Both the position numbers and the translations under genes were made by a program. Under the pieces are notes generated by a model. That model searched no databases. It saw nothing but the letters and a program-made list of their open reading frames with translations, and was not told the origin of the DNA. Positions 21,470 through 32,745 of a DNA stretch of 64,000 nt are shown here, piece by piece (within the stretch, counting starts at the first letter, position 1; every line of letters begins with the position of its first letter). The DNA is from Gnetum montanum (lineage: Eukaryota; Streptophyta; Gnetopsida; Gnetales; Gnetaceae): contig MNCI01023302.1 of the NCBI GenBank assembly GCA_015680685.1, positions 1,571,589 through 1,635,588 on the forward strand, written 5' to 3'.

Positions 21470-24462
21470 ATCCATGATCTCACTGTTGTTGGTTTTGGCC
21501 TCGTTCACTCTATTGGGCTTCCTAACCTAGTCATGGGGGAGATGGCCACCTATACTAACACCTTAGGTGGCTCCTCAATTTTTAACTTTTTTGTGTTACA
21601 CATTTTTGATTTTACAACTTTTTTTTTCATCTTCTTTGTTTTACATTTTTTGTTTTACATATTTGTATTTTTTAGGTTATTGGTTTTCTCTTAGTTTTTT
21701 CTTTACACCATTGTTAATATATTCAATATTTATTGTCTACTCTTTTACTTTCTTTTATGGTTATGTTTGCTTGTGTTTGATGTGTTTCTCTACTTTTTCT
21801 GCTAATAAGGTGGTAGGTACAATGGTAATGCACTACTCGATGGTGGTATGCTTCATTTATAATTTGATTGTTGATGTCTAGTTTCTGACTTTGAATGTCA
21901 TTACTAACAACTGGGACATGGTTTCTTTTCATGTAACAAGCAGTGAGTCCACATCATCCACCCATCCATATACTCTATAGTTTTCCTTATTTTGGAAGCA
22001 TGTAGTCTCTTCTTCATTAATACAACTTTATTAAATTGGTGACTTGTGTAGTTTCTGGAATCGGGAAGGAATCAAAGGTTTGGATAGGGTGTGGCTTCAA
22101 AGGGATGTAGTATTCTTTGTGCTTTTTAGTTTTCCTATGTGCAGGAGTGTTCTCGAAAGCTTCTCACCATTCCACATCATTTCATAATAGGAGGTCAAAT
22201 AAGTCCTTGCATGGTGTGGTCCTCATCATGAAAAAAAAAATGAGGATTCAAAGCACACCACTTGGACAAAATAAATGTGAAAAATGCATGGGTCTTTGCA
22301 TGGTATGGTTCCCATTCAAAAAAAAACATGGAAATTCAAAACACACCCCTTAGAACAAATAAAATGGCTACAAGCACTGGTTATGAGACTTGTCTTGTCT
22401 CCTCTAACTAAGGCCCTTTCTCACTTCCTACCTTCACTCCAATTTGGAATGGTGGTTGTTTTGTGAAAGCATTCTTGTGTCTCAAGGGATGGACTTACCC
22501 TAGAATGTCGATGCAAAGTCACTGAAAGTGGTTAGTTTTGATCTAGACTGAGGAAGGATCCTACCAAGTCAATTAATGAAAAACTCCACAAGGGACTATA
22601 TGTGACCATAATTAGGAACTCCATTCCACTCTCCTTGTTATCCACCTATGCTTTTCATGGCTCACCTCACTACCAATTTCATGGTTTGATTCAATGTTTT
22701 GGTTTGATGTGTCGGGATTCTCAGTCAGTTATTTTTGGGTTTTTGTACTTAACCTTCTATAACCATTAATCATCCATGATGCCCATGGACTCCTTGGTTT
22801 GAAGTTATGCAAGGGCATAAAAGGCTAGTGCCTACTTTGGAAAGGACCCACTTACATATCTTTTGGTTTGGTTAAGTTAAGTTCTTTACCCTTAGACATT
22901 GTTACAATTAAATTCTTTTTATTTACCCCATCCATGTCATCCAATTGTACACACCTTCACAACTATTTGTAATGAATTCCTTTCTATTGTTGTAAATACC
23001 CTCTTTCTAGCACTCCTTGTGTTAAGCTTTTTCCTGAATTGTATGGATCATTTCTCTTATTTAACCCATTCGTCAATCTTTCCACTAACAACATCAAGCA
23101 ACCAATCTATCACAATCACAACTTGGCTAGATAAAATCACTGATGAGACAAGGTACTCAGCCATTCTCCATTGCACTATAAATACTAATCCTTGGTTTTG
23201 TTGTGATTGCAATGGGAAGCATGGACTAGAATCAAGACTATCATAACCAAGGAGGATGCAACCATATCACTCGTGAGAGATTGTTCCTAACTACTGGATC
23301 TCTTCTACCTCTCCCTCATTATTCTATTGCCAAGAGGGGTTGGATTTCCTTTGGATTCATTAGTCTTCTTTCCTATTATCATGAACACTCAATGTTGTAC
23401 ACCATTATAATATTGTATGCTCAAACGCTTTTGTATTTGTCTATTTTCTTTGTGTCAATATTCATGTTAGTCAAATAAGTCCACACCCCCTATTATATTT
23501 TGTAAGGGACTTGTTCCTCTTCTTCTATGCTCGAGAACAAATTTTCATACGAGTTCTCATTCAGTCGTGGGGGTATGATAAATCATGTTTTTCATCACTC
23601 CAATATCAGGGTGGCCATGATATCAAATACACAATATTAGGTACATGATATCGTAGCCCAAGATGTGATATTGTTCATTCAATATCGTAGGGTTACTCCC
23701 AGGTCTATAAATACCATGCCTAGGCACATAATTGGGAGGAAGTTTTTAGCAGTCAAGTAGCGAAACTCTTGCAATTTGTCCATTTGAAAGTTAGAATATT
23801 TTCCAAGTGCCTACAACAAGAGGTCTAAGTGTGAACGGATCTTTATTCAAGCATTGATGTACCTGAGCACACCATTGTGTTGGCAATAAAGATGAGCTCT
23901 TTGATCCATTCCTTACAACACTTGAGATTTTCTTTCTTATCCATTTACATATTGTTATTTTGTGCAATTTACATTAATGTTATTTATGCATCAATTAGTT
24001 TTGATCAATTAATAAAATCATTAAATTACACAAGAACAACCCCTTTGAGCATACGTGTGACACTTGGTAGCTTAGAAACGATTAGCATTTGATAGCCCAG
24101 CAGTGTTTGCACGAAGTTTAGGATGTGTTTGAGAAGTGGGAACTGTTACTTGTGTTAGAATAGATTAGATTATAGTTTACTTAGCAATTAATCACTTTTA
24201 CTTTTAAATCACTCTTACTTTTATTCTTGTTCTAGGTGAATAATTTCATAAAAACATAAAATAATAAAAATATTTTGCCTTAGTCACACTTAACCATACA
24301 ATTGCATTACACAAGTGGGATTGGGAAGACAATGAACGAACAACATGCATACACTGTTTAGATCTAGTGTACTTAGTAATTATAGTCTGCGGAATTTACT
24401 GGATTGCATGTGAATGCTTGTGATTCGTATGGTTGGGCATAGGGGTACTATGTCGCTCATCA
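21470..24462 (+). mobile_element. 3' end of an Athila/Tat-like Gypsy element with its LTR (plus strand)
   Basis: This 3-kb piece is homologous, in opposite orientation, to 51,495-54,190. Shared landmarks run in the same order. They are the end of a coding frame (GTCATGG...GAGATGGCCACC), a T-rich tract with TTACACATTTTT, AAATTGGTGACTTG, GGCTACAAGCACTGGTTATG, CTAACTAAGGCCCTTTCTC, a TGGGGGTA polypurine tract (23,567-23,575) and an LTR. Everything upstream of the last coding residues is missing. The 21,567-21,881 open frame is only the T-rich untranslated tract. The 5' truncation could be by deletion or by a later insertion. Confidence 0.75.
23576..24462 (+). repeat. 3' LTR of the Athila/Tat-like fragment
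   Basis: About 887 bp running from TGATAAATCATG to GCTCATCA. The termini match the LTRs of the element at 51.5-58.3 kb, which run TGATGAGC...GCTCATCA. It begins right after the GTGGGGGTA polypurine tract. Repeated GATATC-containing words (ATGATATC, GATATCGTAG, GTGATATTG) in its first 120 bp are also found in the other copies. Confidence 0.75.
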
Positions 24463-25229
24463 GGAATTTAAGGGTGATTTATCAAATCTCTCAAAGCTTA
24501 ACAACTATAAAGTAGAGTTTCTAGGGTGAACAAAGAAAATAAGAGATGACTTTGCATTCATTTCAAATGATTCTTGTGATGTTCAGAAAGAAGATGAGAT
24601 GTGATCGAAATAGGTGTCAACCACCATTACATGACATCAAAAATCACTCATGATCTCAATTTGAAAGTATAGCCAACTTTGGCATCCTATAAGTTAGCCA
24701 GGTTTTACCTCATAATGTGTACAAATATGGCAAAATAGATGGTAGTCCAAGTTAACTGGTGGAGTGAATAGCTAGAGTTTTCAATATTAGACATGTATTC
24801 TCTCCAACTTATTCTTGAATAGGAGTTCTTGAGAGAAGCTAAAGTTCTAGTTGTTCTACATCTTATGCATTGAAAGTGAAAACTTGTGGTGAAAACTTAT
24901 TCATTGAAAGTGACTAGCATACCTCAACACCTTCAAATTGTATCCTTGATGATAATAAAGAAGGTAGCTAGAGATCTAAATTAGGTGATGTGCTTAGTAG
25001 TGTTGTGAAAGATGGAAGTATATGGTGGTGATCTAACCCTAATGAATAAGATACTTAAAGATATTTTAGGAAGGTGTAAGGATTTGATGTTAGTATATTT
25101 TCCAAGAGTGTTGTAAGAATGTTGTGTAGTGGATTACAAAAATGAGTAATTACTGGAAACTATACGTTCCAAGCAATGTTCCTAAAAAATGAATATATCA
25201 AAATTAGACGAAGAGAATAAGTTGTTAAA
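24463..25229. other. Probable 5' part of a chromovirus pol, too decayed to assign
   Basis: AT-rich sequence immediately before recognisable chromovirus reverse transcriptase. No motif could be placed with confidence. The small words GATATTTTAGG and CAATGTTCC do not help. Confidence 0.35.
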
Positions 25230-26030
25230 TAGTTTAATAAAGAAGGATTACTTAAGATCCTTAAAATACTCATATGGAGTATTAATGCTATTTTCTAAAA
25301 AAGAAGATATAACCTTAATGTTGTGATGTATTTACAAGTTATTCAATAAATTTACAATCAAGAACAAGTATCCTATGTCCATGATGTCTAATTTATTTGA
25401 TTAGTTAGTTGAGACTTAATTTTTTTCTTGGCTTAAAATTCATTAGAGATGTTACTAAGTATACATTATTACTGGCAAAGAGCAAAAAATGGCATACATA
25501 ACACAATGTGGTTCCTATGAATGAATAGTGAAGCCCTTTGGGTTATGTAGTGCTCTTACAAAATTTTATATGCTTATGAATGAGGTGTTTTGTCAATATC
25601 TCAACAAATTTAATATAGTGTATCTTGATGATATTATAGTGTACTCTTATTCTATGGAAGCACACCTTTAAAATTTGGAGTTAATGTTCTCCAAATTAAA
25701 GGAGCATAAGTTTTATGTAAAGTGGAAGAAGTTAGATGAAATATCTAGGCCACATTATTAGTGGAGAACAAGTGAAGCTAGGCCTAAAGAAAGTAAAGGC
25801 TATTGCAAATTGGCCTATTTCAAAGAATGTACATGAAGTGAGGTAGTTTCTAGAATTAATGAGTTATTATACAAAGTTTGTGAGAGGATTTTCAAAATTC
25901 ACAATAGCTTTAACAAGCCTACTAAAAATGGCTATTCAGTAGAGATGACATGACAAGTGCTAGATTGCTTTAAAAAAAATCAAGTCAAACCTTAATTGGG
26001 CAATTGTGCACAAAAATGCTTCAGATAAGG
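25230..26030 (+). pseudogene. Chromovirus (Ty3/Gypsy) reverse transcriptase fragment, broken
   Basis: Heavily mutated, but the order of RT landmarks is readable across frames on the plus strand. They are a K...FWLCS-type fingers region, SEALWVM*CSYKILY (equivalent of the MPFGLxNAPATF block), ILMILWCTLILW in the position of the YxDD-containing VVxDDILIYS block, then YFLGHV-like and KVKAIANWPISKNVHEVR-type text near 25,790-25,850, followed by YYTKFVRGFSKF near 25,865. The phrase order (polymerase active site, LGHxIS, WPxPKNVxxVRSFLGL, YYRRFVxxFS) is that of plant chromoviruses. Its RNase H and integrase continue after an interruption, at 32.75-36.0 kb. It is dead, with stops throughout. Confidence 0.7.
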
Positions 26031-26297
26031 TAATTGAACATGTTCTCTTGCCATTCCATTCTTGAATGCCACAAAAAATGTCAAATCTACATTATATTCA
26101 ACATTTATAATATGATAATTTAGGAAAATGCAAAAGGAAAAATGAAAAATAAACTTTATTAATAAGAAAATTGAAACTAAATAAGTGTATCTAAGTCATG
26201 CTCCAAGGCTTCTTAGGGTTATCTTCCTTTGGCATCTAACCCTTAGAGGCAATCTAACACTACCATCATAGTTAGATTTACATCAACTAAAGGAAGT
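26031..26297. other. Sequence between chromovirus RT and the LARD-like insertion
   Basis: Does not continue the RT/RNase H reading and has no motif I recognise. It and 32,540-32,740 probably belong to one earlier insertion into the chromovirus, into which the LARD-like element then landed. Confidence 0.35.
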
Positions 26298-26302
26298 GGC
26301 TA
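26298..26302. repeat. Target site duplication GGCTA, left copy
   Basis: GGCTA directly precedes the left LTR (TGTGAGAG at 26,303) and is repeated exactly after the right LTR at 32,535-32,539. A 5-bp duplication is the signature of LTR-retrotransposon integration. Confidence 0.85.
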
Positions 26303-26712
26303 TGTGAGAGATGTCCCAAGTGGTGGTTCTCTTGGGCTCTCCCCATGGTTCGGGGGCCATGGAACACTTTGAGGTGCCCTCGGGTGGCTCTCAAGTGTTA
26401 CAAAACCCACCTTGGCTTGGTGGTACCAAGCTAGCAATAGGACACCCTCCTATTGCAACTCTCTTCTCTAAGTCCTCTTCCTTCCCTCTTCTCCATGGAG
26501 AACTACATGGCCCTGATTCTACGACAGTCGTAGATATGTAGGCAGCCAAGACNGCAAGGTTGTATGTGTGCTTGTTTGCTTGGTTCTCTTCTGCTTGCAC
26601 TCATGAGAGGCTTGCTTGTGAGAGGCGTATTTCCTAGGTTTTTTGCCCCAGATCCATTGGATCTTTGTGAATTCCTTGGGGTGCCGGGCAATGTCGGGGC
26701 AACGTTGTTACA
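26303..26712 (+). repeat. 5' LTR of the LARD-like element
   Basis: 410 bp with a single N at 26,553. At that N it lacks about 110 bp present in the right LTR (TGGATAGTTTTGG through GATGTGGTCT). The deletion coincides with the N, so it may be an assembly join and not biological. Contains the GAACTACATGG...TAGATATGTAGGCAGCC block that recurs in plant Gypsy LTRs. Confidence 0.85.
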
Positions 26713-26714
26713 GA

Positions 26715-26726
26715 TGGTATCAAAGC
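26715..26726 (+). other. Primer-binding site of the LARD-like element
   Basis: TGGTATCAAAGC, one mismatch from TGGTATCAGAGC (initiator tRNA-Met complement), two bases after the LTR end. Confidence 0.85.
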
Positions 26727-29700
26727 ATTATAGTTTTAGTCAGTGGCAAAAGTTTCTCGCTAAGTGGGTATCAGGGTTTGTGGTTTGTGAGGTTTCCGAT
26801 AGAAACTAGCTAACCCCATTCTCAACTTTGGCTAACCACTCCCATGGAGGGTGGCCTTGTGCTCTTTAGTGGTGTTACTCCATTGATCTTGTTTGGTTAA
26901 TGGTCCCTTCGGATTGATACCTAGGTGATCTAGGATCATATCCTTATGTGTTTTTGAAGAGTTTCTTGATGGCAATGTTCTTCACTCTTCATAAGGGGAT
27001 AGATGAGAAATTGTGAGCAATTGATGTATGTTGGTCTCCCTAAGGATATAAACGATGGTGTTGTGGTGATGTCCTTCACTTGTTTACTTGTGGTTGGACT
27101 AGTTGTGATTGTATGCGATATGGTTGAGAGGAGTTCTACTGGAAACTCAAGAATTTTGTTGCTCAAGGAGCTCCCATCTCAAGTCTCCAGTGATTCATCT
27201 GGGATGAATCGGACTGAGTCTCTGCTTCGGTTTCCACCCAGATGACATGTTCGAGATGGCATTTGTTGAATCATGCAGGATATGATATCCTTGGCACTCC
27301 CACTCACCCTAGATATAGTGAGTACAGGAAAATACAAATTGGGATAAGATGGTTCCCAGGTACCTCAGGTTGGAGGTCTTTCGAACATGTGCTCTTGGTG
27401 AGCCTTGTTCTGGGTGGACTAAGACCGTTGCTGGTAGGCTTCGTATGTTCATGTTTGAGATTGTATGTTTGTCTATTTCTGTATGTGTGTCTTCTTGGTT
27501 GCGCTTTCAAATTCTGCATGCATGTTATCATGGTTGCATCTATCATTTGTAACGCAAGGCTTAAATGTTTTACGCGATATGATGACTTATTATTGGGGAC
27601 ATTGAGGATGCAGTGGTTGTTTGTGTCATCCCAAAGCCAAATGGCTATTGTCTTGTTTGACAACGTATTGTGCATGAGGCATGATTGCCCTTATTGTTGA
27701 TCCTTGTGAGTTGTGCTCCTTATTGAGCCGGTGGTGTTGCTTATGGCATCACTATTTTGATTGGTGACATTTTGGTCATTCGAATTTGAAGACTACTGGG
27801 GTGGGTCATCCTATTGTTGGTTCTTGTTAAGACCACACCTCTTTTAATGAGGGTCTTCTTCTGAATGCATCCTTCGTGATGTTGCTCATTGTTGCGAGAA
27901 TTGGTTTGATGCAGACTTGTTGTTGGATAGACCTTGGTCTTCCTCATTTTTGGGTTTAGTTGACAATTGTCTATTGCCCATGACTCATACGAGTGTGTTG
28001 AAATTTTGGTCCTGGTTGAGGCCAGTGCTAGTTTCTGGGAATGATTGTTATGTATGAATATTGAAATTCTGAGAGTGTTTTATCTCTCTCTTGGTGTGTC
28101 TCATGATGAAATCATTTGTTTGAGTGGGGACCAGATTCCTCCATCAATATTTTGCATGATTGATCTCTATACATGTTGTTGAGGTCTTGAACTTTATGAT
28201 GCGCAAGAGTGATATCTCTTTGTTATATGATCATGCTTGATGGTTGTGAATGAGGCTGATGTGCTAATCGTGTTCCTGCTAACTTCTATGTTTCTGAGCT
28301 TGTGTCTCAGTGTTTGCAGGTAGCACAGGTATAAAGATGTAGCCAGTGGTGACCTCAGTTGATTCTGTGAGCACTATGTCTATGGGGAAGATATGTGCTC
28401 CTGAGACCTTCATGAACTGATTATTTGGTCTCAGAATCCCAACATTGGGTTGTGGATTTATCAGTACCTTGGCTGTGATGCATCAGCAGGTACGTCATGA
28501 TTTGTTTGCCTCTCAGTGCTGGGGGAGCACTAACAGAGGATGGTGATCTGTCCTAGACCCTACAGATATTGGGCTAGCAGATGGCATGAAATGGTATCCT
28601 TGGCCATGCCGGATACTGATGGCCCAGGAGTGGCCAATGCAATGAGGTCCCACTATGGCAGGATGGTGGATACTCAGTTGGTGTGTTTCCTTATTCGATC
28701 GTTGCGTTCGTGTCTTGAATCGTTTTCGTTCGAGGTTACCCGTGCAGTCGGTTCAGTGTGACAGTAGATCATGTATCTTTTGAGATAGTTCTGCAATGAT
28801 AGATGATCATTTATGCTTCGTGACAGAGACAAGTTTTTCTCAAAATAGCATGGTTCTTTCTTGGTATGCTCTTGGTGGCCTAAATCTTCCAGCCTAGGAA
28901 GGGTTTGGGTAGTTTTTCCTACAGCCTTTTAGGTTTGGGTAGCATTCCCAAATATCATGTATGTTCCTATATATGAATGTAATCTGATCCTTGGGTGTGA
29001 AATGTACCCTTATGGTATTCTCAATTTGGTTGTATGCACTCAAAAGTGCTGGATGTATTGCCTATATGACTCAATTGTCTCCTGGTTGTAGGCCTATGCC
29101 ACACACTGTGACAAGGCCAAGCTTGATGTATGGTGTTTTCCTGGTGCTTGTTTTAAAGCGCCCTTGCTAGATGTTGTAAATGGCCTTTGTGCCTTGATGT
29201 ATAATTCTGCTGAAAAACCCATGAGAAATGCTTTAGTTGTGATACAGTGTTGTAACGAACGGACTAGGGCATGTCCTTGCCCATTATGCTCTTGAACTGG
29301 TGCCATGTGTTCTTGATGATGTTGGCATGCCTAGATGGTGTATGCTTGGTAAACATCCTTGAGACAGGAAAAATCTTGGGAACACATTTTCTTGTGTTCC
29401 TAGACTGGCAAAGATCTTGTCCACAGATGATCGTTGGTGACTAAAATTCACATCAATGCGATGTCTAACGGTGGGTTTGGGTAGAGTTCTGGGTAGTGGC
29501 ACCTAGACTTGCTCTTCCATGTTGGAAGCGATCGTGGTGCAGTAGTCCAAACGTTGGGATAGTGGTCCATCCTTGAACAAATGACGTTACAGATACAAAA
29601 CTTGTGATTTCTCTTGGTGGCCTTGCTTGGTGGGCTTGAATGTGCTCGAAACACTTGAGCCAATGCTTTCATGATTGTGGGATTCTAATGGTTTGTGCAT

Positions 29701-29850
29701 GTTGATGGGCTCTCATAACAAATTGCTTTGGTGTGTTGGAGAGCTAGGATGCACTCTCATAGATTGGGACCGATTGGTGCCTTCGTGGTCTATGGTGTGA
29801 TTCCATGATAGGGGACTCGTTGTGCCTAATAGGCTATGGTGTCTTGCTAA

Positions 29851-30012
29851 ATTGTCCCATGTACTCTATCCCTTATGTAGACTGAATTACAGAGTCCCTC
29901 GCTCATGTATTGTCCCATGTCTCTGGNGTAAATTGTCCCATGTACTCTATCCCTTATGTACACTGAATTACAGAGTCCCTCGCTCATGTATTGTCCCATG
30001 TCTCTGGTGTGA
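29851..30012 (+). repeat. 81-bp direct duplication with an N at the junction
   Basis: ATTGTCCCATGTACTCTATC starts at 29,851 and again at 29,932, and the two 81-bp copies are nearly identical (GTAGACTG versus GTACACTG). The unknown base at 29,927 sits at the join, so an assembly overlap left unmerged is as likely as a real tandem duplication. Confidence 0.75.
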
Positions 30013-31517
30013 TGTTAATTCATGTTGGTGATCTCACCTCCCTGGTGGGATAGTAGAGTTGATCATGAGGGATCATTCTCCATTTCAATGGATGCCCTCT
30101 TCAGTTCTTGAAATAATAAGGTAGGTGGTATTGAGACGGTTGTCTCCTATAAGCAGTTGATGTTTGGGACTTGTTCCTAGCAGTGGTCCTATGTTCGTGA
30201 ACTCGTGGGGCTTGTTCTTAGAGACAGAATGTTGGTACCCTGGTGAAATTCATGAAACCTCCCTTGTGAGGTCATGTTGTTGATGTAAATTAAAGATACA
30301 TATTGCTCTTCTTGTAGGCAAGGCATGATCTTGTGTACTCTCGTAGTTTTGGGATCTTCAGAGGAACTTTCTTGTTGGGGTTCTCTGGATCCTTGTTGTA
30401 AACCCTTTGGGGATGAATCGTGTTATGTTTGAGTTGTAATGATGTTGATGAAAGCCCATTCCATGTAAAAACTATCTTGAGGACCTGGTCCTCCTATGGG
30501 CAAGATGTTGTTGTTGACTTGTGTCTATTGTTTGGGTTGAATGACAATAGGTAGTGGTGCGGCCTTGTCCACCACAAATTGATGTAAATGGGCCTGACTG
30601 GGATGTATGAAACAAAACCCAGATCTCCCAAGATAAAATAGAAATGCTTGGTATCTTGAGTTGTTCTCAAGGGAAAATTGAAATTGGGTAAGACTTGTGA
30701 ACCCATGTCTTCCCTTAGCTGGTGACAGTTCCACGATGTGGTTCTATTGGCTATATTGACTACTTGGGCACATATGAGGGCTGTGATACTTACCTATGGA
30801 AGAAACCTCCCAAAGAGGATCCTTCTTGCAAGTGCAAAATCTACTAAAAGGTGTTGATTGTGAGACTGTTAGTCGTTCTTGATATAGTGGGGAAATGCAA
30901 ATTTTGAGAACATTGATGTTCCTCAGAGAATTCATGATCTAGTTACTCTCAGAGGTGACTCTATATTGTTCTTGGACCTTGTGTTTAGAAAATGGTGCTT
31001 GTCCCATAACTTGGTGTGGGAAGGATGGCTTGCATGTGGAAAATGTGGGTGACCCTTCTCCATGAATGGGATATTATGGTTGCATTCGATGATGTGCTTA
31101 TAGTTGATATGAGACAGGTGATGGAGAATTGTCATGGGGTTGGTTGCCCAATTAACCCTCCCTTGTTCTAACATTTGAGCAGGCATTCTCGATGTTGGAA
31201 AATCACAAGAGGTATTGCTAAAAGTTGGGGCTTGTTGTATGTAGCCTCTTGGAGAAGTTTCCAAATAGATTTTTGGATCTTCTCTCTCATTGGAATACTA
31301 GGGAATGATGAATGATGTATTGAGGCATGCGATGCTGGTGTCTGCAGATGGCAAGGTCAAGCTCAAAGATCTGCCCTTGTACCTTGTTTGTAAGGGAGAA
31401 CATGCTTGACTCCCTTCATACCAGCTTGAACAAAAATGATGAGAAAAGAGATTGTGCATGGTACCGATGCATGTGGAATCAGTGCTTAGATGGTTGCACT
31501 GGTGAGACCCCATGGGT

Positions 31518-31583
31518 CTCGATGCGAGTAGCAGAACATGGAATTTTGAACTCGATGCGAGTAGCAGAACATGGAGTTCTGGC
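31518..31583 (+). repeat. 33-bp tandem duplication in the LARD interior
   Basis: CTCGATGCGAGTAGCAGAAC followed by ATGGA(A/G)TT occurs at 31,518 and 31,551. A local slippage duplication. Confidence 0.75.
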
Positions 31584-31899
31584 AAGCATGAGTTGCTTGC
31601 GGAGACATGGCTCTTAGGAGCATGTCCTCCCTCTCGGTGTGATGTTCCCAAGTCCCTCACCATGGGTAGTGGCCTTGGTGAGCCCTCAAAAAAAATGAAG
31701 GGGTGCTGAGATGTCATTCATAGAGGAACTCGGTGGGACTTGTGGAAGAGGAGTGATCTTCTTGCATAAGTTATGGGTTTACACAAGAAGATATGTCTCT
31801 AGACCCTCAGAAGGGATGGATCTAGGGGACACCTTAGAGACGTTGGCCCCTTGGGTTGGACTCTCCCGCTTGTATAGAGAAGGGAAGTCTTGGGCTTCC

Positions 31900-32012
31900 N
31901 NNNNNNNNNNNNNNNNNNNNNNNNNNNNNNNNNNNNNNNNNNNNNNNNNNNNNNNNNNNNNNNNNNNNNNNNNNNNNNNNNNNNNNNNNNNNNNNNNNNN
32001 NNNNNNNNNNNN
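31900..32012. other. Assembly gap (113 N)
   Basis: Unknown bases from 31,900 to 32,012, just before the right LTR of the LARD-like element. The polypurine tract should lie here. Confidence 0.99.
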
Positions 32013-32014
32013 AT

Positions 32015-32534
32015 TGTGAGAGATGTCCCAAGTGGTGGTTCTCTTGGGCTCTCCCCATGGTTCGGGGGCCATGGAACACTCTGAGGTGCCCTCGGGTGGC
32101 TCTCAAGTGTTACAAAACCCAACCTGGCTTGGTGGTACCAAGCTAGCAATAGGACACCCTCCTATTGTAACTCTCTTCTCTAAGTCCTCTTCCTTCCCTC
32201 TTCTTTATGGAGAACTACATGGCCCTGATTCTATGGCGGTCATAGATATGTAGGCAGCCAAGACTGGATAGTTTTGGTGTGGTGCCATGCCTTACCTTTT
32301 ACCAGATCATGAGGGATCTGGGGGTGAGGTACCTTCCCTTGTAGGTGCATCATCTCCCCTCCCATTGATGTGGTCTGCAAGGTTGTGTGTGTGCTTGTTT
32401 GCTTGGTTCTCTTCTGCTTGCACTCATGAGAGGCTTGCTTGTGAGAGGCGTATTTCCCAGGTTTTCCGCCCAAATCCATTGGATCTTTGTGAATTCCTTG
32501 GGGTGTTGGTCAACGTCAAGGCAACGTTGTTACA
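32015..32534 (+). repeat. 3' LTR of the LARD-like element
   Basis: 520 bp with the same termini as the left LTR, including the segment of about 110 bp missing from it. Followed directly by the GGCTA duplication at 32,535-32,539. Confidence 0.85.
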
Positions 32535-32539
32535 GGCTA
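32535..32539. repeat. Target site duplication GGCTA, right copy
   Basis: Exact partner of 26,298-26,302. Confidence 0.85.
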
Positions 32540-32745
32540 ACTCCCTTTTTATCTCATATTCTCTAACTCTTGTTACTTTCCATTATTATCTCCTCAACTA
32601 TAGGCTAAAATGACCTCTAAGTTACTAGTATAAAACCTTAGGTCAAATCCCCAAAGGTTCACTTAAAAGAAGTTCTCATTATTACAACATGACCTTTTAT
32701 TAACGGTCTTTTTATAATAATTATAAATCTTGATTATGAAAAAAC
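32540..32745. other. Remainder of an earlier insertion in the chromovirus
   Basis: Joins to 26,031-26,297 if the LARD-like element and one target copy are removed. Neither half continues the RNase H reading, so the combined piece of about 470 bp is itself foreign to the pol. It is not identified. Confidence 0.35.

Larger units (their letters stand above)
26727..31899 (+). other. Non-coding interior of the LARD-like element
   Basis: 5.2 kb, more balanced in base composition than the surrounding AT-rich DNA. The longest frames (for example 27,242-27,700 plus and 31,298-31,717 minus) lack any retroviral or host family motif. Two small direct duplications occur, one at 29,851-30,012 and one at 31,518-31,583. 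Conserved structure in such elements is expected to be the packaging and replication signals near the primer-binding site. I cannot identify these by eye. Confidence 0.7.
26303..32534 (+). mobile_element. LARD-like non-autonomous LTR retrotransposon
   Basis: LTRs 26,303-26,712 and 32,015-32,534 run from TGTGAGAG to GTTGTTACA, with perfect GGCTA target duplications. A tRNA-Met-type primer-binding site follows the left LTR. The 5.3-kb interior contains no gag, protease, RT, RNase H or integrase motif on either strand, and its open frames are short and family-less. This is the structure of a large retrotransposon derivative (LARD), which depends on enzymes from another element. By eye the aligned LTR parts differ at roughly 5% of positions, clearly less than the other elements in this window. 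CpG content is also better preserved, so this is one of the younger insertions. The polypurine tract falls in an assembly gap. Confidence 0.85.

Noticed and set aside
21567-21881. 104-residue hydrophobic open frame, resembling a membrane protein
   Set aside because: Pure T-rich sequence within the 3' untranslated region of a Gypsy element, collinear with a non-coding tract in the second copy.
27242-27700. 152-residue frame in the LARD interior, and a 123-residue antisense frame
   Set aside because: No motif of any retroviral or host family. The two frames overlap in antisense, as expected by chance in GC-balanced DNA.
31711-32149. Several open frames of about 90-116 residues with unknown residues
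   Set aside because: They exist only because the 113-N gap is translated as X.
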